From Candidatus Aenigmatarchaeota archaeon (GTDB taxonomy: Archaea; Aenigmatarchaeota; Aenigmatarchaeia; QMZS01): a DNA stretch of 64,000 nucleotides. The stretch is from contig JAFGCN010000007.1 of the NCBI GenBank assembly GCA_016932615.1, positions 83,189 through 147,188 of the forward strand. Reading direction: 5' to 3'. Shown here piece after piece: positions 27,543-35,247 of the stretch. Numbering within the stretch: position 1 is the first letter of the stretch; every line of letters begins with the position of its first letter. The notes under the pieces are model-generated. The model saw nothing but the letters and a program-made list of their open reading frames with translations, did no database searches and was not told where the DNA came from. Position numbers and translations under genes: made by a program.

Positions 27543-28559
27543 ATGTCAAAAATACAGGAGCTTCTGTCAGGTCGAAATGAGAAGATAGATTATGACAAAC
27601 TGATTACAGATTACCCCTGGATCGTGGAAAATGGGCATAGCTGTGTCCTAAGCCCTGACAGTGATGGGCTGCTGTGCGGGCTCCTGATGTCTGACTTTCT
27701 GGACTGGAAAATCAAGGGCTTCTACGACGGAAAAATAATGCTCCTAGAAAATGGAACCTCTGCAAAAGATTGCATATATTTGGATATGGAAATATTCAGA
27801 AAATATATCCGAAGCTTTGGCCACCATATGGTGCGCTTTAACAAGAGGGAATGCCCTGTCAATTGGGACAATTTCAGAAACTGCATACAACCAAACAACT
27901 TGAGAAACTATGATGGCTTGCATGATTTTAGAGTGAAGTACCCGCTTGGCACAATCCACATGCTCCTAGGAATATTGGGCCACAGATTTAAGATAAGTGT
28001 GCCTGAAACTGCAACCGCACCCCTATTGTTTACGGACGGAACCTTCAACGTACTATTCAAGTATCCTGAAAACGTGCTTAACTGGTTAGCATACCTAAGA
28101 GCAGACGAACCTGAAAGCCCCCTGAAAACAGTATTTATGAACGAAAAATGCACTGTTCACGCACTGATGCAGGAAATGGATAAATTTTTCAGGGAGAGGG
28201 ATAACCTCAGCGTACACAATGAGCGAGGCGACCGTATGAGAATATCCTTGAAAGATGGAAGTCCCTTCAACATAGAGCTTGAAGACAAAACCGCCAACCT
28301 CTCCAAAGAAGCGGTAGAGAGGATAATAAAATTCATTCAACTGCTCTCCAAATACACGGGATGGAACTTCAAGGAATCCGCCTGGACTTGGGAGGGATTT
28401 TCACTCTACAAATTCACAAAAAGAGATTTCTCAAGAGACGGGCTAAGCGTCAATGGAAAGAACTTTAAAGGGCTCATGGAAAAAGAGCCCCTCTCATGGG
28501 CGATGACAAGCGGTCAGAACATAGAATACACGCTTGAAAACCCAAGCAAGCTACCTTAA
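27543..28559 (+). CDS. DHH-phosphoesterase-like protein
   Basis: A 338-residue protein. Near the N-terminus, SPDSDG (residues 37-42) resembles DHH motif I, YLDMEI (D81) motif II and FGHHM (H94-H95) motif III of the DHH/RecJ superfamily. The remaining 240 residues are not recognisable to me. I chose ATG 27543 because a TATA-like CTATTAAA lies about 28 bases upstream; a TTG at 27489 overlapping the previous gene would add 18 residues. DHH enzymes cleave phosphodiesters such as cyclic dinucleotides or single-stranded DNA, but the assignment rests on three short motifs. Confidence 0.5.
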   Translation: MSKIQELLSGRNEKIDYDKLITDYPWIVENGHSCVLSPDSDGLLCGLLMSDFLDWKIKGFYDGKIMLLENGTSAKDCIYLDMEIFRKYIRSFGHHMVRFNKRECPVNWDNFRNCIQPNNLRNYDGLHDFRVKYPLGTIHMLLGILGHRFKISVPETATAPLLFTDGTFNVLFKYPENVLNWLAYLRADEPESPLKTVFMNEKCTVHALMQEMDKFFRERDNLSVHNERGDRMRISLKDGSPFNIELEDKTANLSKEAVERIIKFIQLLSKYTGWNFKESAWTWEGFSLYKFTKRDFSRDGLSVNGKNFKGLMEKEPLSWAMTSGQNIEYTLENPSKLP

Positions 28560-29393
28560 CTCCAGCTTTTTCTGGGAGTCATCAAATTCTTCCTTCAACC
28601 TCCTGTGTGCAAGGTCGCAATACTCCTGGACAGAATCAAACCCCAAAAAATTCCGCCCAAGCCGCTTTGCCGCAACAGCCGTCGAGCCGCAGCCCATGAA
28701 CGGATCCAGAACAATGCCCTTGGGCGGGCAAAACACCTTGATGCAGTCACACGGAATTTTATCAGGAAAAACCGCAGGGTGTTGGCGCTTCAGGGGATTC
28801 TTGTCGCCAGCCATAAGATATTCCCACACTGTGCCAGGGCATTTCATCCCATTTATTGGGCGCTTCACTGTGCAGGTTGTAGTGCCATCCGTTCTCCTGT
28901 TGCCGCTTCCCTTCATTACCTTTCCGCCGTGCTTGGAAGGAATCTTAATTGGCTCCTTGTCAAAGTACTGTGGCTTTTTTCCCTTCAGAAAAACAGGCAT
29001 GTACTCATGGTCAACCCTAAATCTTTGTTTCCACCATGCACCTTCAACGCCATGCTTCCGGTAAATCAGGCACTCAAAGAGCTTAAAGCCAAGGTTGTCG
29101 CACCAGTCCAGCACGGTCTTAAAAGTTGTGAGGGATTTTCCAAAATCCTTCGTCTGGTCCTGAATAACCATTACTGCAACTCCCCCCTCCTTAAGCACGC
29201 GATAAATCTGCTCCCCTGTCGCGTGCAAGTCAAAAGTCAGGTTCCCTTTGTAAACCCTCACACCATCATACGGCGGCGAAGTTACCACAAGGTCAACGGA
29301 ATTCTTGGGGAGAAGCTTCATACCTTCGACACAATCCATACAATGCACTTTTCCAAGCTCCAAACCCCCCAGAAGGTTAGTTTTAACAGCCAT
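28551..29393 (-). CDS. DNA methyltransferase (beta class, N4-C or N6-A)
   Basis: Amino-group DNA methyltransferase. The catalytic TSPPY motif lies near residue 40 and the SAM-binding DPFMGCGST motif near residue 235, the order of the beta class; SPPY is commonly m4C. The target recognition region lies between them. No restriction endonuclease gene is adjacent, so it looks like an orphan or regulatory methyltransferase. I prefer ATG 29393 over the GTG two codons earlier. Its start overlaps the 3' end of the ribbon-helix-helix gene by 11 bases, indicating an operon. Confidence 0.88.
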   Translation of the reverse strand: MAVKTNLLGGLELGKVHCMDCVEGMKLLPKNSVDLVVTSPPYDGVRVYKGNLTFDLHATGEQIYRVLKEGGVAVMVIQDQTKDFGKSLTTFKTVLDWCDNLGFKLFECLIYRKHGVEGAWWKQRFRVDHEYMPVFLKGKKPQYFDKEPIKIPSKHGGKVMKGSGNRRTDGTTTCTVKRPINGMKCPGTVWEYLMAGDKNPLKRQHPAVFPDKIPCDCIKVFCPPKGIVLDPFMGCGSTAVAAKRLGRNFLGFDSVQEYCDLAHRRLKEEFDDSQKKLELR

Positions 29394-29523
29394 TTTCACT
29401 CAACTCCTTTCTCATAAACTCCTCGATTTTTCTGGATAAAATCAAGCAATTGGCTTTGCAATAATCCTGGTACTTGTCATAAACCAAGCCATCTATGCTT
29501 AGGGCAACCGTTTTTCGTACCAT
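29383..29523 (-). CDS. Ribbon-helix-helix protein, 46 aa
   Basis: A 46-residue protein reading MVRKTVALSIDGLVYDKYQ at the start, i.e. one beta strand then two helices (YDKYQDYCKAN, LSRKIEEFMRKEL), the pattern of ribbon-helix-helix DNA-binding proteins. The start is ATG 29523, with a strong TATA box 20-29 bases upstream; the long frame continuing to 29886 is antisense to pcm and is not coding. It overlaps the DNA methyltransferase start, so it may autoregulate the pair. Confidence 0.75.
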   Translation of the reverse strand: MVRKTVALSIDGLVYDKYQDYCKANCLILSRKIEEFMRKELSENGC

Positions 29524-29542
29524 ATAAATATATATGAGTTCA

Positions 29543-29552
29543 TATATAAAAG
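29543..29552 (-). promoter_or_regulatory. TATA box for the RHH/methyltransferase operon
   Basis: Reads CTTTTATATA on the minus strand, 20-29 bases upstream of ATG 29523. A further AT-rich palindromic stretch (29521-29540) separates it from the start codon and could host an operator for the encoded ribbon-helix-helix protein. Confidence 0.55.
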
Positions 29553-29608
29553 CTTGACCCTTGTTCAAAAGCCAAATGATTATATACTTCCCCGGAGAAG
29601 AGTGATTT

Positions 29609-30241
29609 ATGCTGGTCAGCACTCTTGTAAGCTCCGGGTGCCTGCGGACGCCCCGGATAATCGATGCCTTTCGCAAAATAAGGCGGGAGGATTTTCTGCC
29701 GCCCGAGATTAAGCATTTGTCGCCGCTAAATGCCCCGCTTCCAATCGGGGAAGGCCAGACCATCTCACAGCCCCTGACAGTCGCATTTATGTTCGAGCTT
29801 CTGGCGCCTGGTGCTGGGGACAGGATTCTGGATGTCGGGTCGGGTTCCGGATGGACTGCCGCGCTTTTGTCTGAAATCGTTGGCAAAAGCGGAAAAGTCT
29901 ATGCCATCGAAATACTCCCGAAAATCAAGGATTTTGGCGAGAAAAACGCAGCCAAATACGGCTTTGCCAAAAAGGGAATCCTGAAGTTCCACCTTGGAGA
30001 CGGCACAGCGGGGATTAAGGAAAAAGCGCCTTTCGACAAAATTCTAGTTTCCGCTTCCGCGCCTAATGTGCCCGGCTCCCTGAAAGACCAGCTTAAAATC
30101 GGGGGAGTGATGGTGATACCTGTGAAAAACAGTATCTTAAGGATTACAAAAAAGGAAGAAAATTGCTTTCTCCGGGAAGAATACCCGGGGTTTGTTTTTG
30201 TGCCCTTAATCAGTAAAAGTCAAGCCCCAAAAACTTCCTGA
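29609..30241 (+). CDS. pcm: Protein-L-isoaspartate O-methyltransferase
   Basis: Repairs isoaspartyl residues in aged proteins by SAM-dependent methylation. The IGEGQTISQP motif (residues 47-56), SAM motif ILDVGSGSGWTAAL, and VYAIEILP are diagnostic. The 210-residue length is normal. The 3' end overlaps the convergent EMC3-like gene by about 32 bases. It starts directly after AGTGATTT. Confidence 0.93.
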   Translation: MLVSTLVSSGCLRTPRIIDAFRKIRREDFLPPEIKHLSPLNAPLPIGEGQTISQPLTVAFMFELLAPGAGDRILDVGSGSGWTAALLSEIVGKSGKVYAIEILPKIKDFGEKNAAKYGFAKKGILKFHLGDGTAGIKEKAPFDKILVSASAPNVPGSLKDQLKIGGVMVIPVKNSILRITKKEENCFLREEYPGFVFVPLISKSQAPKTS

Positions 30242-30629
30242 AAACAAGCGTCGAAAGTACTGAGACCATTATGAAGACCCCAAACCAGCCGATTTGCGCC
30301 CCAATAAACGGCAAAGCGACAGGCAGGGTGACTACAAGCGCCTCAAAAGCGCTGGACAAAAACACCACTGCAAGGAGCACAGGAAGCGAGGAAAGCATCA
30401 TTGGCTTCATAGTCAGACCAAGCATCTTCTTTTGAAGATCTATCTGCTTTGAAAGCTTTGACAATTTCTTTTCCTCGGACTTTGTTTCTTTTATCTCCTT
30501 TTCAAGCTTCTTGATGTCTGCTTTTATTGACCTGACGAGATCAAGGTCTACCAGGCGTTTCTGTATAAGCAAAGTCAAAAGCGAAAGCCCTGACGTGCCC
30601 AAAACAAGCATCCAAAGTTCCGTAACCAT
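30210..30629 (-). CDS. EMC3/TMCO1-type membrane insertase (DUF106)
   Basis: Archaeal member of the Oxa1/YidC/EMC3/TMCO1 superfamily of membrane protein insertases. The 139 residues show one N-terminal span (about 5-24), a charged coiled-coil hairpin (residues 35-70, SIKADIKKLEKEIKETKS...), then MKPMM and two or three hydrophobic spans to the C-terminus. This is the usual layout and somewhat below the usual length. The gene overlaps the 3' end of pcm in convergent orientation and is transcribed away from tRNA-Val. Confidence 0.85.
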   Translation of the reverse strand: MVTELWMLVLGTSGLSLLTLLIQKRLVDLDLVRSIKADIKKLEKEIKETKSEEKKLSKLSKQIDLQKKMLGLTMKPMMLSSLPVLLAVVFLSSAFEALVVTLPVALPFIGAQIGWFGVFIMVSVLSTLVFRKFLGLDFY

Positions 30630-30743
30630 AACTTAAAAACCAAATATATATACCACACACAACCAATTAAAACAGCTAAAAAGATTATTTTCCAATCTAC
30701 TTATGGGCTCGTAGTCCAGCTCGGTTAAGACGTCTCCTTGACA

Positions 30744-30831
30744 TGAAGCTTTTCTTTTCAAAGAAAAGCCCCAGGCGCAAAAGAAACCGAATTCCTGCTT
30801 CGCAGGGATAATTTCCGCGCATGGCTCAAAA
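30744..30831 (+). repeat. tRNA-Val intron 1, cassette copy 1
   Basis: An 88-base intron holding the shared cassette: hairpin GCTTTTCTTT with AAGAAAAGC, linker CGCAAAAGAAAC, and second hairpin CCTGCTTCGCAGG (30794-30806). Confidence 0.75.
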
Positions 30832-30854
30832 TGGAGAAGATCCCCAGTTCAAAT

Positions 30855-30930
30855 GAAGCTTTTTCTTGCAAGAAAAAGCTCCATGACCAAAAAGAAGCAG
30901 ATTCGTGCTTCACACAATAAAAATGAAAAT
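30855..30930 (+). repeat. tRNA-Val intron 2 (T loop), cassette copy 2
   Basis: A 76-base intron with the cassette: perfect palindromic hairpin 30857-30880, linker GACCAAAAAGAAGC, and second hairpin GTGCTTCAC (30905-30913). It is the only copy in which the apex GCTTCGC is changed (GCTTCAC). Confidence 0.75.
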
Positions 30931-31030
30931 CTGGGCGGGCCCATATATTCAAAATATTTTGGAACTGTTTTCTTGAGGGGGCCTGACGGCGGCCCATTTT
31001 TCTTAAATTTTTGATAAATTCAACTGAGTT

Positions 31031-31672
31031 ATGGACCAAAAAGAGCTTGACAAAAAAATCTCACAAATTGCCGAAGAATCGGAAAAGATTATGGTTTCCT
31101 GCCCGAGAGCGGCCCACCATTTCGAGCACATAAAACGGGTGCTGAAGCTTGGCCTGGAGATTGGAAAAGAGGAAGGCGCAGACATGGCAATACTCAAGCC
31201 GGCGATATTGATGCATGACCTTGGCAGAACATGCGAAGACGGAAAGACCCACCACTCAAAATTCTCAGTAGACGTCGCAAAAAAAGTACTTGAAAAGGTG
31301 GACTACCCCAAAGAATACTGGGGGCCAATACTGTACGCAATCGAAAACCATTCCTGGAGAAGCACTGCCGAGAGAAAGGAGGCGCAAATACTGCAGGACG
31401 CTGACAAGCTGGATGCAATCGGAGCGATTGGCCTGGCACGCGGCTTTGCCTTCGGCGGCTCGAACAACTGGCCTGAGTATAACCCAGAGGACCCATTTCT
31501 CAAACAGGACCGGCCGATGGAAAACTATACGGTAGACCATATATACTGGAAGATACTGAGGCTGAAGCGAAAAATGCACACCAAAAAAGGAAAGGAACTC
31601 GCAGAAGAAAGGGAAAAATTCGTCAGGGAATTTCTCGACAGGATGGAAAAAGAACTCAATGGAGAACTATAA
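31031..31672 (+). CDS. HD-domain phosphohydrolase
   Basis: A 213-residue HD-superfamily protein. Metal-binding positions are visible as HFEHIKRV (about 30-37), MHDLGR with H62-D63, HH at 74-75, and DADKLDAIGAIG later. The order resembles the YedJ/YpgQ group of small HD phosphohydrolases, several of which act on nucleotides; the substrate here is unknown. It begins about 90 bases after tRNA-Val and has a TATA-like TTAAATTTTTGATAAATT upstream. Confidence 0.85.
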   Translation: MDQKELDKKISQIAEESEKIMVSCPRAAHHFEHIKRVLKLGLEIGKEEGADMAILKPAILMHDLGRTCEDGKTHHSKFSVDVAKKVLEKVDYPKEYWGPILYAIENHSWRSTAERKEAQILQDADKLDAIGAIGLARGFAFGGSNNWPEYNPEDPFLKQDRPMENYTVDHIYWKILRLKRKMHTKKGKELAEEREKFVREFLDRMEKELNGEL

Positions 31673-31698
31673 AACCCACCAAAATGCTTGCCGGAGAC

Positions 31699-31944
31699 CT
31701 AAATCTGCTTCAAAAGCTTGTCACAGTCCTTTATTATCGAGTCGCAGGCATCCTCTATCGCCTTTTTATTGTTTTTGCCTTCAACCAACATCTCCGCTTT
31801 TCCCAAAAAAGGGTGCTTTGTGCCGTAAGCGGCCCTTTCTACGCCTTTCTGCTCCCAAATCCTCTCGACGAGAAGGTTCAGAATGGTTGCAGATTCGTCG
31901 GTCTCGAGGACTACCTTTCCCTCCTTACTCTCAACAATTCTCAT
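31699..31944 (-). CDS. rpoL: RNA polymerase subunit Rpo11 (L)
   Basis: The 81-residue alpha-like subunit that dimerises with RpoD. It shows ATILNLLVERIWEQKGV, AAYGTKHPFLGKAEMLVEG and a C-terminal helix, all standard for archaeal RpoL (eukaryotic RPB11). The start is ATG 31944; the upstream open frame overlaps the divergent L11-like gene. Divergent from the L11 C-terminal-domain gene with 29 bases between starts. Confidence 0.92.
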   Translation of the reverse strand: MRIVESKEGKVVLETDESATILNLLVERIWEQKGVERAAYGTKHPFLGKAEMLVEGKNNKKAIEDACDSIIKDCDKLLKQI

Positions 31945-31973
31945 AAAGTATTTTAAAAAATTAAAGCTATATA

Positions 31974-32222
31974 ATGGCAACGGTTTCAGAATTGGTGAAA
32001 AAGGAAGCAAAGCTTCAAAAACTTGCAAGTAAAGAGACTCCACAGAACATAATGGGAAATATCCCTTTCGAGAAGATAAAGGAGATTGCAAAGAACAGGG
32101 AAATGCCAGGAAATACGCTTGAAGCCAAAATCCGGCAGATTGTCGGAACGTGCATGTCTTACAGGATAACCATCGACGGAAAAGACCCGAGGGAATTCAA
32201 GCATTACGGGCTTAAGGAGTAA
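31974..32222 (+). CDS. Stand-alone ribosomal protein uL11 C-terminal domain
   Basis: All 82 residues match the C-terminal, rRNA-binding half of uL11: the linker ELVKKEAKLQK, the GNIPFEKIKEIAK helix, LEAKIRQIVGTCMSYRITIDGKDPREF. The N-terminal domain (PGPPLGPALG region) is absent; the start codon falls where the two domains normally join, and the DNA upstream belongs to the divergent rpoL. An AT-rich promoter (TATTTTAAAA at about 31948-31957) precedes it. It is either a split or shortened uL11, or an extra paralogue. Confidence 0.8.
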   Translation: MATVSELVKKEAKLQKLASKETPQNIMGNIPFEKIKEIAKNREMPGNTLEAKIRQIVGTCMSYRITIDGKDPREFKHYGLKE

Positions 32223-32325
32223 TTTTAAGGTTTTGGCAGGTTTAAAGCGCCAGGGGTTGCCCTAGGGCTCTTAGAGGATCAGCCAAATACAGAAAAAAAG
32301 ATATAGGATTCTTACAAGTAACATA

Positions 32326-33477
32326 ATGCGCACTTCAGCAATAAGCGGATTCAGCCGGATGCCGCTTGAGGAAAAGATAAGGGTAGTTGAGAAGTTTTCG
32401 GGGCTTGACAGCGAAGACCTCAAAATCCTGGAAACTTACAGAAAGCTCCCCGACTACTCGGAGCTTGAAAACAATATCGGGCCATTCAAGATTGCGACAA
32501 ACTTCCTTGTAAACGGAAGGGACATTCTTGTCCCCATGGAAACTGAAGAGCCCTCAGTTGTCGCTGCTGCTTCGAGAGGGGCAAAGCTTGCGCGGCAGGG
32601 GGGCGGGTTTACCGGCGGCTACCTGGAATCAAAAACCGTCGGTATTGTGCAGCTGATTGATATCCCGGAGCTGGAAGAAGCAATAAGGAACATTTCCCGG
32701 AAAAAGCAGGAAATCCTGAGAGATGCTAACCGGACAAATGCTTTCATTTTTGAAAGGGGCGGAGGGGCAAAAGACCTGGAGGTAAAAACAGTTGAGACCG
32801 AAAAAGGAAAGCACCTTGTTGCATACCTAACCGTCGACACGCTTGACGCGATGGGGGCAAACATCATAAACACTATGCTTGAGGAAATCGCGCCTTATCT
32901 GTCGGAGCTTTCGGGAGGAAGGCCCAACCTGAAAATTGTGTCAAACTTTGCGCCAAGGCGCGTTGTGAAAATGTGCTGCAAAATCCCAATCGAAAAGCTC
33001 GCAATAGAGGATTTTCCGGGCGAAGAGGTTGCAAAAAGAATTGTCCAGGCAACGGCCCTTGCAAAGGTGGACGTTTACCGGGGCTCAACACATAACAAGG
33101 GGGCAATGAATGGAATAGATGCCGTAGTTCTTGCAACCGGAAATGACTTTAGGGCCGTTGAGGCGGGAGTTCATAGCTACGCCGCAAGAAACGGAAAATA
33201 TACCGCCATAACCGACTGGTGGCTTGACGGAAATTACATTAACGGAAAAATAGAAGTGCCCCTTGTCATTGGAACCGTGGGCGGCGCGACAGGGACAAAG
33301 AAGGGGCGGCTTGCTCTAAAGATACTTGGAATTAAAAAGGCAGAAGAGCTTGGCGCAATATGCGCGTCAGTCGGCCTTTCCAATAACTTTGCGGCAACTT
33401 CCGCCATAGTTTCTGTTGGAATACAGAAGGGGCACATGAAGATTCACCGTAAGTTTCTTGAAGGGAAGCCAAAATAA
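32326..33477 (+). CDS. mvaA: HMG-CoA reductase, class II type
   Basis: Reduces HMG-CoA to mevalonate. ENNIGPFKIATNFLVNG, VPMETEEPSVVAAAS, GYLESKTVG and DAMGANIINTM are hallmarks of the class II (bacterial-type, Pseudomonas mevalonii-like) enzyme; most archaea use class I, but class II occurs in some lineages. The 383-residue length is slightly short for class II. A TATA-like AAGATATAG lies about 25 bases before ATG 32326. Its TAA overlaps the ATG of the phosphatase gene. Confidence 0.93.
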   Translation: MRTSAISGFSRMPLEEKIRVVEKFSGLDSEDLKILETYRKLPDYSELENNIGPFKIATNFLVNGRDILVPMETEEPSVVAAASRGAKLARQGGGFTGGYLESKTVGIVQLIDIPELEEAIRNISRKKQEILRDANRTNAFIFERGGGAKDLEVKTVETEKGKHLVAYLTVDTLDAMGANIINTMLEEIAPYLSELSGGRPNLKIVSNFAPRRVVKMCCKIPIEKLAIEDFPGEEVAKRIVQATALAKVDVYRGSTHNKGAMNGIDAVVLATGNDFRAVEAGVHSYAARNGKYTAITDWWLDGNYINGKIEVPLVIGTVGGATGTKKGRLALKILGIKKAEELGAICASVGLSNNFAATSAIVSVGIQKGHMKIHRKFLEGKPK

Positions 33478-34019
33478 TGACTGAACTGACCTTCTTTGCC
33501 CACGGAACAACAACCGACAATGAAGCGGGGCTTGCTACGGGCTGGAACGGTGGGGAATTGTCTGAACTCGGCAAAAGGCAGTCCGAAGACCTGGAAAAAG
33601 CAATAGCTGAAAAGTTTGATTTAGTTTTCTGCTCGGACCTCAAAAGGGCCATTGATTCTGCCGAAATTGCTTTTGGAAAAAAATACCAAGTAATCCCTGA
33701 CAGGCGGCTGAGAGAGGTTAATTATGGCAATCTTACCGGAACAGAGTTTTCTGCTTTCAGCGAAAAGCTTGCTGACTTTATAGATGCCAAATTTCCCGGG
33801 GGTGAAAGCTACAAGGACGTTGAAAAAAGGGTTTCAGAGTTTTTGGGAGTTCTGAAAACAAATTATCCTGGAAAGAAAATCGCGATTGTTTCCCACCAGG
33901 GGCCGCAGCTTGCCCTTGAAGTCCTGATAAACAAAAAGAGCTGGAAAGAGGCACTCAGTGAAGATTGGAGAAGGAAAAAAGACTGGAAGCCCGGATGGAA
34001 ATATGTCCTTTCAGACTGA
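33477..34019 (+). CDS. Histidine phosphatase family protein with altered RHG motif
   Basis: A 180-residue phosphoglycerate-mutase-like protein. The catalytic RHG motif is AHG (A8-H9-G10), so the phosphohistidine His is kept but the flanking Arg is lost. Other site residues appear: CSDLKRAIDSAEIA with Arg, LREVNYG with Glu, and VSHQG with the second His. Activity may be reduced or altered. It overlaps the HMG-CoA reductase stop (TAATG) and is translationally coupled to it; a role in isoprenoid phosphate metabolism would be inference only. Confidence 0.82.
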   Translation: MTELTFFAHGTTTDNEAGLATGWNGGELSELGKRQSEDLEKAIAEKFDLVFCSDLKRAIDSAEIAFGKKYQVIPDRRLREVNYGNLTGTEFSAFSEKLADFIDAKFPGGESYKDVEKRVSEFLGVLKTNYPGKKIAIVSHQGPQLALEVLINKKSWKEALSEDWRRKKDWKPGWKYVLSD

Positions 34020-34033
34020 TTAAAGCAAAACGG

Positions 34034-34423
34034 TCATTTAAACCTTTTGACAATGTTTACATGCCCGTCCTCATCCCAGGAGCCAAGGCCAACAGTATTC
34101 AGTGCGGGGATAATCTTTATATCAGGATATAGTTTCCTAAGCGCATGAATGCTTGCGTCGCAGCCAAGAACAACCGCGACATCTCCGCCAAGCATCACTT
34201 CTCCAAGGTGCTTTATTCCACAGGGCATTCCTACGAGCGCCTGGCATACAATATTGTAGCCCTCCTGCTGAAGCTTGAAGGAAATTGCTTCCATCCCTTC
34301 TTTTCCCCCAGTTTCGCATTTTCTGGCGCATGTGTTGCAGGACACCACACAAATCCTATCATCTTTTCCAAGCTCATCTGTGATTGTGTCAAAGGGTTTT
34401 AATTCTGTAACAATCATAAACAT
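34034..34423 (-). CDS. MTHFR C-terminal-like Cys-rich protein
   Basis: A 129-residue protein matching the C-terminal zinc/Fe-S-binding domain that accompanies methylenetetrahydrofolate reductase: VVSCNTCARKCETGG (C29, C32, C36), CQALVGMPCGIKH and VVLGCDASI. It stands alone here, with no metF gene next to it. In acetogens and methanogens this domain is linked to folate one-carbon metabolism; its role as a solo protein is unknown. Convergent with the phosphatase gene. Confidence 0.75.
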   Translation of the reverse strand: MFMIVTELKPFDTITDELGKDDRICVVSCNTCARKCETGGKEGMEAISFKLQQEGYNIVCQALVGMPCGIKHLGEVMLGGDVAVVLGCDASIHALRKLYPDIKIIPALNTVGLGSWDEDGHVNIVKRFK

Positions 34424-34507
34424 TAACGATTTATATTAGCTTTAAGTACTCTGCTATAAGTCAATTGTCTAAGTCTGCCAAAATAGGTTATTTTGTTCTC
34501 TAAACTT

Positions 34508-35227
34508 ATGCTGATAAGAAAGGAAGAGTCAGTTCCAAAAAAGGCCGGAGAAAGACATACTGTGTGGGAATATGAATTTCCGTATAAAGACCTGGGATTC
34601 GCAACCGCCTATATGGACGGCAGGTACCCCGAGCAGAATCAAATAGTAAATTCTAAGTGCGACGAAGTCTATTTTGTGTTGGATGGAAATGCCCATGTAA
34701 GTTATGGGGGTAAAGAATCCGGATTAGAGCAGGGAGACTTGTTTTTCTTTGAAAAAGGCAACCCCTGCTCAGTGGATGCCCGAAACATGACGCTGATACT
34801 GGTCACTGCCCCCGCATGGTTTCCTGAGCAGTCTAAGTTGGAATCCTCACCAGGAAACTTCCTGCCTGGAAAATCCCAAAATCTGGTCAAAAAATCCAAC
34901 GCAGTTGAAATAAAAAATGGGCCAAACTGCACAGTCCATGAGCACTACTTTCCATCAAAAGACCTGGGATTTGCAACTGCCGATATGGAGGGAAGGTACC
35001 CCGACAAGGGCTTCGCTACAAACACCGCCTGCAGCCAGATTTATTACGTGCTTGAAGGGCAGGCAAAAGTTCACTACGAAGGAAAGGAATACCCGATGAA
35101 AGCAGGTGACGCATTCTTCTTTGAAAAAGGAAAGCCCTACTCCCTAGAATGCAGGGGTCTAAAAGTCGCAGTTGCAAATGCGCCTGCCTGGTACGCAGAC
35201 CAATACAAAATTGTGCCTGAAGAGTAA
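34508..35227 (+). CDS. Double-cupin protein
   Basis: Two tandem cupin domains of about 110 residues each, plainly duplicated: each has an ...LGFATA-M-GRYP segment, a VYFVLDG/IYYVLEG strand, VSYGGKE/VHYEGKE, GDLFFFEKG/GDAFFFEKG and an APAW segment. The first copy lacks obvious His ligands; the second has one or two. It may bind a small molecule rather than catalyse. The start is ATG 34508; a TTG 15 bases upstream is less likely. Confidence 0.8.
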   Translation: MLIRKEESVPKKAGERHTVWEYEFPYKDLGFATAYMDGRYPEQNQIVNSKCDEVYFVLDGNAHVSYGGKESGLEQGDLFFFEKGNPCSVDARNMTLILVTAPAWFPEQSKLESSPGNFLPGKSQNLVKKSNAVEIKNGPNCTVHEHYFPSKDLGFATADMEGRYPDKGFATNTACSQIYYVLEGQAKVHYEGKEYPMKAGDAFFFEKGKPYSLECRGLKVAVANAPAWYADQYKIVPEE

Positions 35228-35247
35228 ACGGCACTACAGTTATGCCG

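Larger units (their letters stand above)
30705..30943 (+). tRNA. tRNA-Val(GAC) with two introns
   Basis: Removing 30744-30831 and 30855-30930 leaves a complete cloverleaf: acceptor GGGCTCG with CGGGCCC, anticodon stem TCTCC with GGAGA, loop TTGACAT (anticodon GAC), variable AGATC, T stem CCCAG with CTGGG, T loop TTCAAAT, discriminator A. The first intron is at the canonical 37/38 site; the second is in the T loop near position 60. Both intron borders can slide by a few bases because of short repeats. CCA is not encoded. Confidence 0.9.

Noticed and set aside
29524-29886. Longer N-terminus for the ribbon-helix-helix protein
   Set aside because: That part is antisense to pcm; a TATA box and the RHH family length support the start at 29523.
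30720-30940. CRISPR or unrelated repeat array suggested by recurring hairpins near tRNA genes
   Set aside because: The hairpins are intron parts, not evenly spaced repeats with spacers; no cas genes are in the window.
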